A stretch of DNA of 64,000 nt from CAMDHY01 sp046156265 (lineage in GTDB: Bacteria > Pseudomonadota > Alphaproteobacteria > Rhizobiales > Segnochrobactraceae). The DNA lies in the NCBI RefSeq assembly GCF_046156265.1, contig NZ_JAWDIR010000022.1, positions 434,001-498,000 of the forward strand, written 5' to 3'. Within the stretch, counting starts at the first letter, position 1. Every line of letters begins with the position of its first letter. A program made the position numbers and the translations under genes. This document shows, one piece after another, positions 36,319 to 45,149 of the stretch. The notes under the pieces are model-generated. The model was not told the DNA's origin, did not search any database, and was given only the letters and a program-made list of their open reading frames with translations.

Positions 36319-37104
36319 ATGAATAGTCTCAGGATATCAGTGGCTCTGGCGTTCGTGTTCGCACTCGGAGCCACTCCGGCCTTTGCCACGTGCAACATTT
36401 CGGATGCACAGCTCGAAGAGGCGGTCCTCGAGAACCCTGTGCTGCGCGACCCGCAGAACCGCCACCTCGTCCGCGATCTGCGGACCCTGCGCGACGCCGC
36501 CTTCCTGCTCTGGTCCTACGGCCTGCACGACGACTGCGAGCGGGTGCTCGGCAACATCCGGCAGCTCATCGCCGCCCCGGCCATGGGACAGCTCGGCGGC
36601 AACGATGAGGACGAGGCGAACGAACAGCTCGCCGCCGGCGAACCCCAGACGCGACAGGGGGGCGAGATCCTCGGCAACCGCGACGCGCCCGGCGCCCGTC
36701 CGCTGATCGACATCAACGAGCTCGGCCCCGGCCTTCGTGTCGACGAGATCGTCGGCTCGGAGGTCCGCAGCGCCGACGACAAGATCGTCGGCGAAGTCCG
36801 CAACGTCATCATCGGCACCCGGGACCGCTGGGACTACGTCATCATCGCCTCGGGCGGGTTCTTCATTCCGGGCAAGGACAGCATCGTCGTGCCGCTGCGC
36901 TACCTGCAGGTCAACGAGGAGCGCAACAGCTTCTTCCTGCGCATCCCGAGCGCCGAGGTGAAGACCGTGCCGCTGATGCCGGACCAGGACTATCTGTGGC
37001 TGGCGGACGAGACGTGGCGGGCGACCAACGACGCCATCTTCCAGAGCCTCATTCCCGACCCCGTCCCGACGGCACCGGCTACTGCCACCCCGGCGGCCCA
37101 GTAG
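36319..37104 (+). CDS. Secreted PRC-barrel domain protein
   Basis: A 261-residue protein with a signal peptide (MNSLRISVALAFVFALGATPAFA). A Cys-containing helical segment (TCNISDAQLEEAVLENP; LHDDCERVLGNIRQLI) precedes a PRC-barrel domain: LRVDEIVGSEVRSADDKIVG, NVIIGTRDRWDYVIIASGGF, DSIVVPLRYLQV. The barrel usually mediates protein or small-molecule contacts, and exported members are common in Hyphomicrobiales. The ATG at 36319 has a poor ribosome site but gives a clean signal peptide. The upstream region is AT-rich. Confidence 0.87.
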   Translation: MNSLRISVALAFVFALGATPAFATCNISDAQLEEAVLENPVLRDPQNRHLVRDLRTLRDAAFLLWSYGLHDDCERVLGNIRQLIAAPAMGQLGGNDEDEANEQLAAGEPQTRQGGEILGNRDAPGARPLIDINELGPGLRVDEIVGSEVRSADDKIVGEVRNVIIGTRDRWDYVIIASGGFFIPGKDSIVVPLRYLQVNEERNSFFLRIPSAEVKTVPLMPDQDYLWLADETWRATNDAIFQSLIPDPVPTAPATATPAAQ

Positions 37105-37206
37105 AGATCGTCGCGGATTGCTTGCCGGTCGCTGTTGCGCCGAGCAATCGCGAACGCGGCGGGGTGACGGCAGGGCGCCGGGATGCGATGAGACAGAGGG
37201 AGGCGC

Positions 37207-38595
37207 GTGCCGCCTCTGCTCATCTCACCGGATACCCCCGCCATGACCGAGACGCTCAGCGCCCTTTCCGCAGCCCTCGCGGCCGGCCGCACCACCGCCC
37301 AGGCGCTCAGCGAGGCGGCGGTGGCCCGCGCCCGCGATCCCGACGGCGAAGGCGCCCGCGTCTTCATCGCCCACGCCGGCGACAGGGCGATCGCCGCCGC
37401 TCGCGCCTCCGACGCGCTCCGGGCCGCCGGGGCGGCGCGCTCGCCGCTGGAAGGGCTGCCCATCTCGGTGAAGGATCTGTTCGACATCGCCGGCGAGACG
37501 ACGCGGGCGGGCAGCGTCGTGCTGGCCGAGGCGCCGCCGGCGCAGCGGCACGCCACTATCGTCACCCGCCTGCTGGCCGCCGGCGCGGTGCTGGTCGGGC
37601 GCACCAACATGACCGAGTTTGCCTACTCCGGCCTTGGCCTCAACCCGCACTACGGCACACCGCGGAACCCCTACGACCGCGCTACCGGCCGCATTCCCGG
37701 CGGGTCCTCGTCCGGAGCGGCCATCTCGGTCACCGACGGCATGGCGGCCGCCGCCATCGGCACCGACACCGGCGGCTCCGTGCGCATCCCGGCGGCGCTC
37801 TGCGGTCTCGCCGGCTTCAAGCCGACGGCGCGGCGGGTGCCGGCGCGCGGCACGCTGCCGCTGTCGACCAGCCTCGATTCGATCGGCCCGCTGGCGCCGA
37901 GCGTGGCGTGCTGCGCGCTGCTCGACGCCGTGCTCGCCGGCGAGGACGCCGACGTGCCGGTGCCGGCGGAGCTGCGCGGCCTCAGGCTCGCCGTGCCGAC
38001 GACCCTGGTGCTGGAGGGGGTCGACGAGACGGTGGCGAGCGCCTTCCAGGCGGCCTTGTCGGCACTGTCGGCGGCGGGGGCGGTGGTGACCGAGATCGCC
38101 GTACCGGAGTTCGCCGCCCTCGCCGCGATCAACGCCAAGGGTGGCCTTCCGGGGGCGGAGGCGTGGGCGTATCACCGGGCGCTGATCGCCCGCGACGGCG
38201 ACCGCTACGACCCTCGCGTGCGCCTGCGCATCGAGCGCGGCATGGCGATGTCGGCGGCCGACTATGTCGACGTACTGCATGCGCGCACGGCCTGGATCGC
38301 CGCCGTGGAGGCGCGGATCGCGCCGTTCGACGCACTGGTGCTGCCGACGGTGCCGGTGGTGGCGCCGCTGATCGCGCCGCTCGTCGCCGACGATGCCCTC
38401 TATGGCGCGGCGAATGTCCTGATCCTGCGCAACCCGACCCTGATCAACTTCCTCGACGGCTGCGCCCTGTCGGTGCCCTGCCACGCGCCCGGAACGGCGC
38501 CGGTCGGACTGATGATCGCCGGCGCCGGCGGCAGCGACCGGCGCATCCTGTCGATCGGCATGGCGGTGGAAGCGGCGCTCGCAGCGACGCGGTAG
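37207..38595 (+). CDS. Amidase-signature family amidase
   Basis: A 462-residue enzyme of the amidase signature family. The catalytic triad elements are Lys in LPISVKDLFD, cis-Ser in GRIPGGSSSGAA and Ser in AIGTDTGGSVRIPAAL. C-terminal segments FDALVLPTVPVVAPL and LDGCALSVPCHAPG follow the usual order. It is too short and unlinked to gatB/gatC to be the glutamyl-tRNA amidotransferase subunit, so a stand-alone amide hydrolase is likely. The GTG at 37207 has a strong GAGGGAGG site; an ATG at 37243 (MTETLSAL) is a reasonable alternative start. Confidence 0.92.
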   Translation: MPPLLISPDTPAMTETLSALSAALAAGRTTAQALSEAAVARARDPDGEGARVFIAHAGDRAIAAARASDALRAAGAARSPLEGLPISVKDLFDIAGETTRAGSVVLAEAPPAQRHATIVTRLLAAGAVLVGRTNMTEFAYSGLGLNPHYGTPRNPYDRATGRIPGGSSSGAAISVTDGMAAAAIGTDTGGSVRIPAALCGLAGFKPTARRVPARGTLPLSTSLDSIGPLAPSVACCALLDAVLAGEDADVPVPAELRGLRLAVPTTLVLEGVDETVASAFQAALSALSAAGAVVTEIAVPEFAALAAINAKGGLPGAEAWAYHRALIARDGDRYDPRVRLRIERGMAMSAADYVDVLHARTAWIAAVEARIAPFDALVLPTVPVVAPLIAPLVADDALYGAANVLILRNPTLINFLDGCALSVPCHAPGTAPVGLMIAGAGGSDRRILSIGMAVEAALAATR

Positions 38596-38619
38596 CGGCA
38601 GTCCGGCCGAACCCGGGCC

Positions 38620-39393
38620 TCAGTTTCGAGCGTCGGCGGCGAAGGCGGTGGCGCTGAGGCCGATGCGGCCGAGGCCGGGCAGCTTCAGGGCGGGCCGGCG
38701 CAGGTCGAGGCCGACGACGCTGCCGAGCACGACGATCTCGATGCCCTCCAGCCAGCCGACATTGAGGCCGGCATAGCCGCCGAGGCGGAGCTTCGCCCCG
38801 GTGCCGCCCGCCGCCGGCACTAGCCAGCGGCCGTCGTGGGGGAAGTCCTTGCCGATCGCCGTCGGCGGCAGCGTCGCCTCGATCTCGGGCACGGCGTCGA
38901 GAACCGCGGCGACGAAGGTGTTGGAGTTCGGCCCCGGCCAGGCGCGGTAGTCGCCGAGCGTGCGGTGGGCATAGCCGTCGATGGCGGCGCGGATCTGTGG
39001 GATCAACCGCTCGGCCGCCGGCCCGTCGGCGGCGAAGACGAGCTCCGGCGTCTGGCCGAACCAGCGACCGTCGGCGACGAAGCCGTTGCGGCGGATCGGC
39101 TCGCCCCAGGCGGTGTAGTCCCAGCGCTCGTAGGCGTCCGCCCCGGCGTCCTTGACGACGATCCAGCTGTGGACGGCGAAGATGCCGCGCCAGCGCACGG
39201 TGCGGGCGGCGAACACCCGCACCACCGCCTCGGGCTTGGCCTCCGCCGGCGGCAGCAGCCCGGCGCTCGAGCGATCGGCGGCACGCCAGTCGGCCGGCCC
39301 GTCACCGAAGGCGTAGAGCGCCGCGGACACCGCAACGGGCGCGGCGACGAGCAGGACGAGGGCGCCCGCGAGGGCCTTCAGGATCATCGACAT
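38620..39393 (-). CDS. DUF3750 domain protein
   Basis: A 257-residue membrane-anchored protein: N-terminal helix (ILKALAGALVLLVAAPVAVSAALYAFG), then a DUF3750-type domain. Recognisable pieces are VVRVFAARTVRWRGIFAVHSWIVVK, YERWDYTAWGEPIRRNG, DYRAWPGPNSNTFVAAVLD and PTAIGKDFPHDG. The conserved HSW, Cys-free WPGPNSN and related residues suggest a periplasmic enzyme-like fold, but no activity is known. It is convergent with the amidase gene and divergent from tspO. Confidence 0.87.
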   Translation of the reverse strand: MSMILKALAGALVLLVAAPVAVSAALYAFGDGPADWRAADRSSAGLLPPAEAKPEAVVRVFAARTVRWRGIFAVHSWIVVKDAGADAYERWDYTAWGEPIRRNGFVADGRWFGQTPELVFAADGPAAERLIPQIRAAIDGYAHRTLGDYRAWPGPNSNTFVAAVLDAVPEIEATLPPTAIGKDFPHDGRWLVPAAGGTGAKLRLGGYAGLNVGWLEGIEIVVLGSVVGLDLRRPALKLPGLGRIGLSATAFAADARN

Positions 39394-39563
39394 CGCCGTG
39401 CAGAAAGCCGGTGATCGCGGCGAAATCGCGTCGCCGCCGCCCGCTGTCGGCTCATGCCTTGGGTGATCGTCGAAACCACCGGCGACCGCTTCGCGTTGCA
39501 GCGCAGCGGATCGGGGCTAAGGTAGGGGCGGCAGGTGCCGCGGCGGCGGCCCACGGAGGACGC

Positions 39564-40055
39564 ATGGACTGGCAGACTGGTCTCGGGCTCGCGGGTTTCG
39601 TCCTCGCCAACTTCGTGGTGGCGACGAGCGGCGGCTTCTTCCGCCCGGGCGACTGGTACGAGCGCCTGGCGAAGCCGCCGTGGCGGCCGCCGAACTGGCT
39701 CTTCGGGCCGGCGTGGGCGGTGCTCTACGTGACGATCGCGGTCTCGGGCTGGCTCGTCTGGCGCGAGGCCGGCTTCGCGGGCGCCGGGCTGGCGCTCGCC
39801 ATCTACGGCGTGCAGCTGCTGCTCAATGCGGCCTGGTCGGCGATCTTCTTCGGCCTGCGGCGCATCGACCTTGCGCTCGGCGAACTCGTGCTTTTGTGGC
39901 TGTCGATCGCCGCGACCATCGCCGCCTTCCACCCGATCCACGCGGGCGCGGCCTGGCTGCTCGTCCCCTATCTCTGCTGGGTGACGTTCGCCGGCTTGCT
40001 CAACCTCGCCATCCTGCGCCGCAATCCGGCGCGCGGCGTCGACGTTCGGGCCTAA
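39564..40055 (+). CDS. tspO: TspO/MBR family tryptophan-rich sensory protein
   Basis: A 163-residue membrane protein with five helices and many tryptophans: WYERLAKPPWRPPNWLFGPAWAVLYVTIA, LLLNAAWSAIFFGLRRIDLA and WLLVPYLCWVTFAGLLNLAI. The PPW and WxxxxxPxW patterns are typical for TspO, which binds porphyrins and in some bacteria modulates tetrapyrrole-linked gene regulation. The ATG at 39564 follows GGAGG. It is a single-gene unit, convergent with the AT-hook-like gene and followed by a strong hairpin. Confidence 0.92.
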   Translation: MDWQTGLGLAGFVLANFVVATSGGFFRPGDWYERLAKPPWRPPNWLFGPAWAVLYVTIAVSGWLVWREAGFAGAGLALAIYGVQLLLNAAWSAIFFGLRRIDLALGELVLLWLSIAATIAAFHPIHAGAAWLLVPYLCWVTFAGLLNLAILRRNPARGVDVRA

Positions 40056-40097
40056 GCGGAGGGACCACCCGGCGGTCCCGCAGACGGCGCTCGGTTC

Positions 40098-40119
40098 GCC
40101 GCCCGCGGCTGCGGGCGGC
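40098..40119. terminator. Hairpin between tspO and the AT-hook-like gene
   Basis: A perfect 9-bp stem, GCCGCCCGC paired with GCGGGCGGC, with a GGCT loop. It lies between the convergent stops at 40055 and 40141. No T-run follows on either strand. Confidence 0.5.
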
Positions 40120-40140
40120 CATCAAGCGGCGCGGGCGCTT

Positions 40141-40797
40141 CTACCAGAGCCGCTGCGGCAGGCGACGCTTCCAGCGCTCTCCGGGCAGCAGTGCGGCCGC
40201 CACCGGATTGCGCGCGACGCGGGCGCGACCCGTGCGCTGGCCGGCCGTTCCGTCCGTCTCACCGGCCACCTTCGTGGACGGCACGACCGGCTCCGACGGG
40301 GTCTGCGACGCTGGGGGCGTCACACGGACCACCGCTGCTTCGGCTTTCGGCGCCCGCAGTCCGGCCTGCTTGCGGGACCGGGCCTCCACCTCCCGGGGCG
40401 CCTTGGCCGCCGGCGGGGAGACGGCCCCGGCGGGCTCGGCCTCCACCGGCGCGGCAGCGCGGCGCGGACGACCGCGGCGAGAGGGGGCTGCGCCGCCCCC
40501 CGCGTCGTCGGTGCGCTCGGCGCGGCGCTGCTGCGCCTCGGCCTCCCGGGCCTCCTCGCTCTCGAGCGCCTCGATCACCGGCGACGGCGCCTCGACGAGC
40601 AGGCTTTGCAGGATGCGGCGCACGGGTTCCGCGACACGCTCCTTCAGCCGCTCGGTGAAGATCGCATCGGCTTGCGGCTCAGGCTCCGAGGCGGCGGCCA
40701 GTTCCTGCTGCAGCAACGGGGTCGAGGCCCACAGGTTTGTCGGTGCCTTGCGGCTCCGCTTTGTCTCGACCACGAACGGCCGCGCTTGTCGCTTCAT
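40141..40797 (-). CDS. Basic low-complexity protein with an AT-hook-like motif
   Basis: A 218-residue, Ala/Arg/Pro-rich protein. The start MKRQARPFVVETKRSRKAP and the end GERWKRRLPQRLW look conserved and bracket a disordered middle. The centre contains SRRGRPRRAA, an AT-hook-type RGRP core, so DNA contact is possible. A helix from about 45 to 95 (RLKERVAEPVRRILQSLL, EALESEEAREAEAQQRR) could be a coiled coil. The ATG at 40797 follows GAGAGGA, supporting a real gene. The family is not recognised; a nucleoid-associated or regulatory role is a guess. Confidence 0.7.
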   Translation of the reverse strand: MKRQARPFVVETKRSRKAPTNLWASTPLLQQELAAASEPEPQADAIFTERLKERVAEPVRRILQSLLVEAPSPVIEALESEEAREAEAQQRRAERTDDAGGGAAPSRRGRPRRAAAPVEAEPAGAVSPPAAKAPREVEARSRKQAGLRAPKAEAAVVRVTPPASQTPSEPVVPSTKVAGETDGTAGQRTGRARVARNPVAAALLPGERWKRRLPQRLW

Positions 40798-41196
40798 GAG
40801 TCCTCTCGAAAGGCTCTTCTATGTGTGTTGGGGTCGAAGTGTGCGGGATCGAATGTTCCGGATCGGCGGCGTTCCCCGCCAGGCCTGGACGCCGGCGCCG
40901 CACACCGGCATCGGCGCATCGGCGTCGGAACGCCCGCACCCGCGGTGCGACCGATGGCGAAGCACGCCTTCCGGGGAAACACACGACAGGGCATAGCGGT
41001 TCCGGAAAGCAGAGCCAAGCACAAATTCCGCATCGGCCCGCGGATGTTCCTGCTGCAGCGCCCACTCAGCAGTTGATCGCCGCCGCTGCTTGCGCGCGAT
41101 TCGGTCTATCGACGAGATGGTCCCGCACGATCACGACCACGGTGTGACGGTGCCGCGGCGGGACCGAGCCGCCACCCGCGGCGCACCGTTTCCCCG
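40798..41196. other. 399-base intergenic region
   Basis: No gene is supported here. The part next to 40798 should carry the promoter of the AT-hook-like gene on the minus strand. Near the RTX stop, arms GCCGCGG/CCGCGGC with inner GGCGG/CCGCC form a hairpin at 41152-41182, which could end the RTX transcript. Nothing else is seen in the centre. Confidence 0.4.
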
Positions 41197-44127
41197 TCAG
41201 AACAGGAAGCGACTCTCGACGTTGCTGTCCTCGTAGAAATCATAGGCAAAGATGCTGACGAGCAGTTCGTCATCCAGGTAGATTTCCGTCGTGTAGCTTT
41301 CTCCGACAACGACGATCTCCGCAATCTCGACCATCTGCTCGAACGACTTGAAGTAGGCACCCATGTCGATCTGGTCGGAATCGTCGCTACTCAGGAAATC
41401 GTTGATGTAATCCGGACCCGTTCCCTTAATGACGAAGATGTCGTCGCCGATACCGCCGTAGAGATCGTCGACCCCGTTGCCACCGGTGATCACGTCGTCG
41501 CCGGCCCCGCCGTCGATGACGTCGTCCCCGGCATTGCCGCTGAGGACGTCGTCGTCGGCGCCGCCGATGAGGTAGTCCGCACCGGTGCCGCCCGACAGGG
41601 TATCCATGCCCTCGCCGCCGGCGAGCGTGTCGTTGCCGTCGCCACCTGAGAGCTTGTCGTCGCCTGGCACGTACTCGACCGGGCCGTCGCCCCGCCGGCC
41701 GGCGTAGAGGGCGTCGCCGCCCGATGGCGGATCGTCCGAATCGCCGTCGATGTAGTCATCGCCGTCGCCACCTTTGATGGTGTCGTCACCGCCGTCGCCG
41801 GCGAGCGTATCGGCTCCACCGCCGCCCTCCAGCAGATCGTTGCCGTCGTCGCCCTCGAGCACGTCGGCACCGGCATTGCCGAGCAGCGTGTCGTTGCCGA
41901 GATCGCCGCAGATGATGTCCGCACCGGCACCACCCGACAGCAAATCGTCGCCGTCCTCGCCACACAGAAAGTCCGCGCCACTACCCCCGGCGATCACATC
42001 GTTGCCGTCACCGCCGAAGAGGTCGTCGTCGCCGGCGCCGCCGGCCAGCGTATCGTCGCCGCCGCGACCCTCGATGATGTCGTTGCCCGCGCCCCCCGAA
42101 AGGCGGTCGTCACCGGGCTCGCTCGCGGCGCGACCCCGGCCGCGTCCGCCATTCGACGATGTGTCGGAATCGCCGTCGATGAGGTCGTCGCCGTCGCCGC
42201 CGAAGATGGTATCGTTGCCGCCCCCACCCACGAGGACGTCGTCACCGGCGTCACCCGAAAGGCGGTCGCGGCCGTCGCCGCCGAACACTGCGTCGTCGCC
42301 GTCACCGCCTGAGAGGCGGTCCTTGTCGGCACCGCCGTCGAGGAGGTCGTCGTCGGCACCACCATCGAGGACGTCGTTGCCGATGCCTCCGATGAGGATG
42401 TCGATGCCGTCGCCGCCCGACAGCGTATCGCTGCAGACCCCGCCATCGAGCCTGTCGTTGCCCTTGCCGCCGTCGATCAGATCGTTGCCGGCATCGCCCT
42501 GAAGCGTGTCATCGCCACCGCCGCCGTTCAGCGTGTCGTCGCCGAGGAAGCCGAAGACCTTGTCGGCCCCGCCGCCGCCGGCAAGCTCGTCGTTGCCGTT
42601 GCCGCCGCGCAGGTGATCGTCGCCGCCGCCACCCGAAAGGCTGTCGTCGCCATCGCCGCCGACGAGGCGATCGTTGCCGTCGTCGCCGTGCAGGTCGTCG
42701 TTGCCGGCGCCGCCGTCGAGGCTGTCGTCGTCCAGTCCGCCATTGAGGGTGTCGTCGCCGGACCCGCCCTCTAGGCGATCGTCACCGGCATCGCCCGAAG
42801 CGCGGTCGTTGCCACTGCCGCCATCCATGCGGTCGTTGCCGTCGCCCCCCTCGAGGCGGTCGTCACCGGCGTCGCCCGTCAGACGATCGTCGCCACCGAG
42901 CCCGCGCAGAGTGTCGTGGCCACTGCCGCCGGAGAGCTGGTCGTCGCCGCCGCGGCCGCTCAGCTGGTCGTCGCCGCCGAGCCCGCGCACGCGGTCGGCG
43001 AACTCGGTGCCGACAAACACGTCGTCGCGCTCGGACAGATCGATGCGGATCGGGAACGGCAGGGCCGCCGGCGGCATCAGATCGCCCGCCCGGCCGAGGT
43101 CGTGCGCCGCACGCCCGCCGCTGGGTGCGTCGCCGAACAGGAAATGATCGGCGGCGTTCTCGTCCTCGAAGAGGTCGTAGTCGAGGATACGCAGCGACTG
43201 CGTCGGCCGGCCGCTGTCGTTTGCCTCGATGATCACCCAGGTGATCGTCTGGCCGTCGACGAGCCAGGTGACGGACTGGCTCTCCATCTCCTGCAGCGAG
43301 GAGAAGAAGGCGGAGACGTCGATGATGTCGGCGTTCTTGCCCGACGTGGTGAAGTCGCGAATGATGTCGGTACCGCCGGAGGCGACGAACAGGTCGCGAC
43401 CCTGGCCGCCGGTCAGCGTGTCGTCGCCCTCGCCACCATCGAGGGTGTCGTCGCCCTTGCCCCCCTCGAGGACGTCGTTGCCGGTATAGCCGCTGAGACG
43501 GTCGTTGCCGTCGCCGCCGTCGAGCGTGTCCTTGCCACTGCCGCCGTCGAGGACATCGTCTCCCTTGCCGCCGTCGAGGCTGTCGTTGCCGTCGCCGCCC
43601 GACAGGGAGTCCCGGCCGTCGCCGCCGTCGAGCGTGTCCTTGCCACTGCCGCCGTCGAGGACATCGTCTCCCTTGCCGCCGTCGAGGCTGTCGTTGCCGT
43701 CGCCACCCGACAGCGAGTCCCGGCCGGCGCCACCGTCGAGAGTGTCGCGGCCGGCGCCGCCGTCCAGTCGGTCGCGCCCCTTGCCACCGTCGAGCAGATC
43801 GTCGCCTTCGCCGCCGGAGAGGGAATCGTTGCCGTCGCCGCCGTCGACGGTGTCGTCGCCATAGCCGCCGTCGAGGACGTCGTTGCCCTCGAAACCGAGT
43901 ACCTGATCGTCATCGCCGCCGCCGTAGAGCGTGTCCGCGCCCTCGTTGCCGCACAGCGTGTCCTCGCCGTCGCCGCCGTCGAGGATGTCGTTGCCTTCGT
44001 TGCCGATCAGCAGGTCGTCGCCGTCGAGGCCGCGAAGCGTGTCGTCGCCCTTCAGCCCCTTCATGCGGTCGTCGAACTTGGTGCCCGAACGCTTGTCGTC
44101 CCGGTCCGTCCCGATCCAATCGGCCAT
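41197..44127 (-). CDS. RTX (haemolysin-type calcium-binding repeat) protein
   Basis: A 976-residue acidic protein made almost entirely of GGxGxDxLx nonapeptides, which fold into calcium-filled parallel beta-rolls outside the cell. Array 1 covers roughly residues 20-245 and is followed by a non-repeat module ending ADHFLF. Array 2 covers about 370-890 and is followed by a similar module ending SRFLF at the C-terminus. Short serine/acid-rich breaks (SDTSSNGGRGRGRAA, SDDPPSGGDALYAGRRG) interrupt array 2. There is no signal peptide, so export by a type I system through the C-terminal module is expected; no HlyB/HlyD genes are nearby. A GGAG site precedes the ATG. Confidence 0.93.
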   Translation of the reverse strand: MADWIGTDRDDKRSGTKFDDRMKGLKGDDTLRGLDGDDLLIGNEGNDILDGGDGEDTLCGNEGADTLYGGGDDDQVLGFEGNDVLDGGYGDDTVDGGDGNDSLSGGEGDDLLDGGKGRDRLDGGAGRDTLDGGAGRDSLSGGDGNDSLDGGKGDDVLDGGSGKDTLDGGDGRDSLSGGDGNDSLDGGKGDDVLDGGSGKDTLDGGDGNDRLSGYTGNDVLEGGKGDDTLDGGEGDDTLTGGQGRDLFVASGGTDIIRDFTTSGKNADIIDVSAFFSSLQEMESQSVTWLVDGQTITWVIIEANDSGRPTQSLRILDYDLFEDENAADHFLFGDAPSGGRAAHDLGRAGDLMPPAALPFPIRIDLSERDDVFVGTEFADRVRGLGGDDQLSGRGGDDQLSGGSGHDTLRGLGGDDRLTGDAGDDRLEGGDGNDRMDGGSGNDRASGDAGDDRLEGGSGDDTLNGGLDDDSLDGGAGNDDLHGDDGNDRLVGGDGDDSLSGGGGDDHLRGGNGNDELAGGGGADKVFGFLGDDTLNGGGGDDTLQGDAGNDLIDGGKGNDRLDGGVCSDTLSGGDGIDILIGGIGNDVLDGGADDDLLDGGADKDRLSGGDGDDAVFGGDGRDRLSGDAGDDVLVGGGGNDTIFGGDGDDLIDGDSDTSSNGGRGRGRAASEPGDDRLSGGAGNDIIEGRGGDDTLAGGAGDDDLFGGDGNDVIAGGSGADFLCGEDGDDLLSGGAGADIICGDLGNDTLLGNAGADVLEGDDGNDLLEGGGGADTLAGDGGDDTIKGGDGDDYIDGDSDDPPSGGDALYAGRRGDGPVEYVPGDDKLSGGDGNDTLAGGEGMDTLSGGTGADYLIGGADDDVLSGNAGDDVIDGGAGDDVITGGNGVDDLYGGIGDDIFVIKGTGPDYINDFLSSDDSDQIDMGAYFKSFEQMVEIAEIVVVGESYTTEIYLDDELLVSIFAYDFYEDSNVESRFLF
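43508..43723. repeat. 108-bp near-exact tandem duplication inside the RTX gene
   Basis: 43508-43615 and 43616-43723 are copies with a 108-base period. They are identical over the first ~90 bases and show two differences near the end. Each encodes 36 residues with four nonapeptides (RDSLSGGDGND, SLDGGKGDD, VLDGGSGKD, TLDGGDG). The high DNA identity, compared with the other degenerate repeats, points to a recent in-frame duplication. Confidence 0.9.
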
Positions 44128-44278
44128 GCGACGTCTCCTCGCCCGAGCGACGGCCCCGGGGATCGTCTACCGAACTGCGACACTAGTCGCTAGTACCGCG
44201 CGCGTCACGCACGCAGAGGTGAAGCGCCGGCGCAGGCGTCGCGCAACCCCTGCACTCGAATCACACAAATTCTTGAGC

Positions 44279-44302
44279 CCGTTAGTTCGAAAAGCCGTTA
44301 GT
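44279..44302. promoter_or_regulatory. CCGTTAGT direct repeats upstream of the carbonic anhydrase
   Basis: CCGTTAGT occurs at 44279-44286 and 44295-44302, a 16-base period, in the AT-richer part of the 251-base gap between the divergent RTX and carbonic anhydrase genes. A regulator binding two sites on nearly the same face is possible. No known box is recognised. Confidence 0.35.
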
Positions 44303-44378
44303 CTTTCATCGCCGTTGCGGCAGTCGCCGGCGCGTCGGACGACGGGACCGGCGAAAATGCGAAAGGGAAATCACCCCC

Positions 44379-45110
44379 ATGTGCAATGTTTGTGGATCCT
44401 GGCTTCACCACGCACCGTCCCGCCGCGGCTTCCTCACCGGAACCGCAGCCGCCGTCGCTGCCGGAGGCCTCCTCACGGCCAACCTGCCTTTCGCGCCGGC
44501 CGCCTATGCACAGGCGCCGAACGAGATCCCCCCGGACGAGGCCCTGCAGCGTCTGGTCGACGGCAATGGCCGCTATGTCGCCGGCTCCAGCAAGATGGAG
44601 GACTTCGCAGCCGGGCGCGCGGCCCGCGCCGAGGCACAGTTCCCGTTCGCCAGCATCCTGAGCTGCGCCGATTCACGCGTCGCTCCGGAACTCGCCTTCG
44701 ACCAGGGCCCGGGTGAGCTGTTCGTCGTGCGCGTCGCCGGCAACGTCGCCAACGACGACGCCGTCGCGAGCCTGCAGTTCGGTTCGGCTGTGCTCGGCTC
44801 CCGGCTGATCATGGTCCTCGGCCACACCGCCTGCGGCGCCATCTCCGCTGCAATCGGCGTCGTGAAGGACAACACGGAACTGCCGGGCAGTCTGCCGGGC
44901 CTGATCGGCCAGATCACCCCGGCGGTCGAGACGGCGATGAAGGACAACCCGAGCGACCTGATGGCCGCCGCGACGTTGCAGAACGTCCGCGATGGCGTCG
45001 CCCGTCTGACGACGTCGGACATGCTCGCCGAGCGGATCAGCGAGGGCAAGCTGAAGGTCGTGGGCGGCATGTACGAGCTCGCCACCGGCAAGATTTCGCT
45101 GCTCGCCTGA
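44379..45110 (+). CDS. Tat-exported beta-class carbonic anhydrase
   Basis: A 243-residue protein with a twin-arginine signal (PSRRGFLTGTAAAVAAGGLL, cut near AYA-QAP) and a beta-carbonic anhydrase domain. The zinc ligands are Cys in SCADSRVAPE (with the Asp-Arg pair), and His and Cys in LGHTACGA. It hydrates CO2 to bicarbonate in the periplasm or as a secreted enzyme. An MCNVCGS start adds a CxxC before the Tat motif. No bicarbonate transporter is near. The ribosome site is weak (GGGAAA). It is convergent with the trehalose operon. Confidence 0.92.
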   Translation: MCNVCGSWLHHAPSRRGFLTGTAAAVAAGGLLTANLPFAPAAYAQAPNEIPPDEALQRLVDGNGRYVAGSSKMEDFAAGRAARAEAQFPFASILSCADSRVAPELAFDQGPGELFVVRVAGNVANDDAVASLQFGSAVLGSRLIMVLGHTACGAISAAIGVVKDNTELPGSLPGLIGQITPAVETAMKDNPSDLMAAATLQNVRDGVARLTTSDMLAERISEGKLKVVGGMYELATGKISLLA

Positions 45111-45149
45111 TCCTGGCGACGCTCGCGGCCGCCCCCCGCAGGGGCAGCC

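Noticed and set aside
37105..37160. Inverted repeat GATTGCT/AGCAATC after the PRC-barrel gene as a terminator
   Set aside because: Arms are short, the loop is long and no T-run follows; recorded only as a weak dyad.
41500..43900. Regular repeats suggesting a CRISPR array
   Set aside because: The repeats are 27-base coding units of RTX nonapeptides without unique spacers; no cas genes are present in the window.
42916..44193. Long plus-strand frame (425 codons) with VERVLATAAVEDIV repeats opposite the RTX gene
   Set aside because: It is the mirror of the repeated RTX coding strand; the ribosome site, acidic nonapeptides and termini support only the minus-strand gene.
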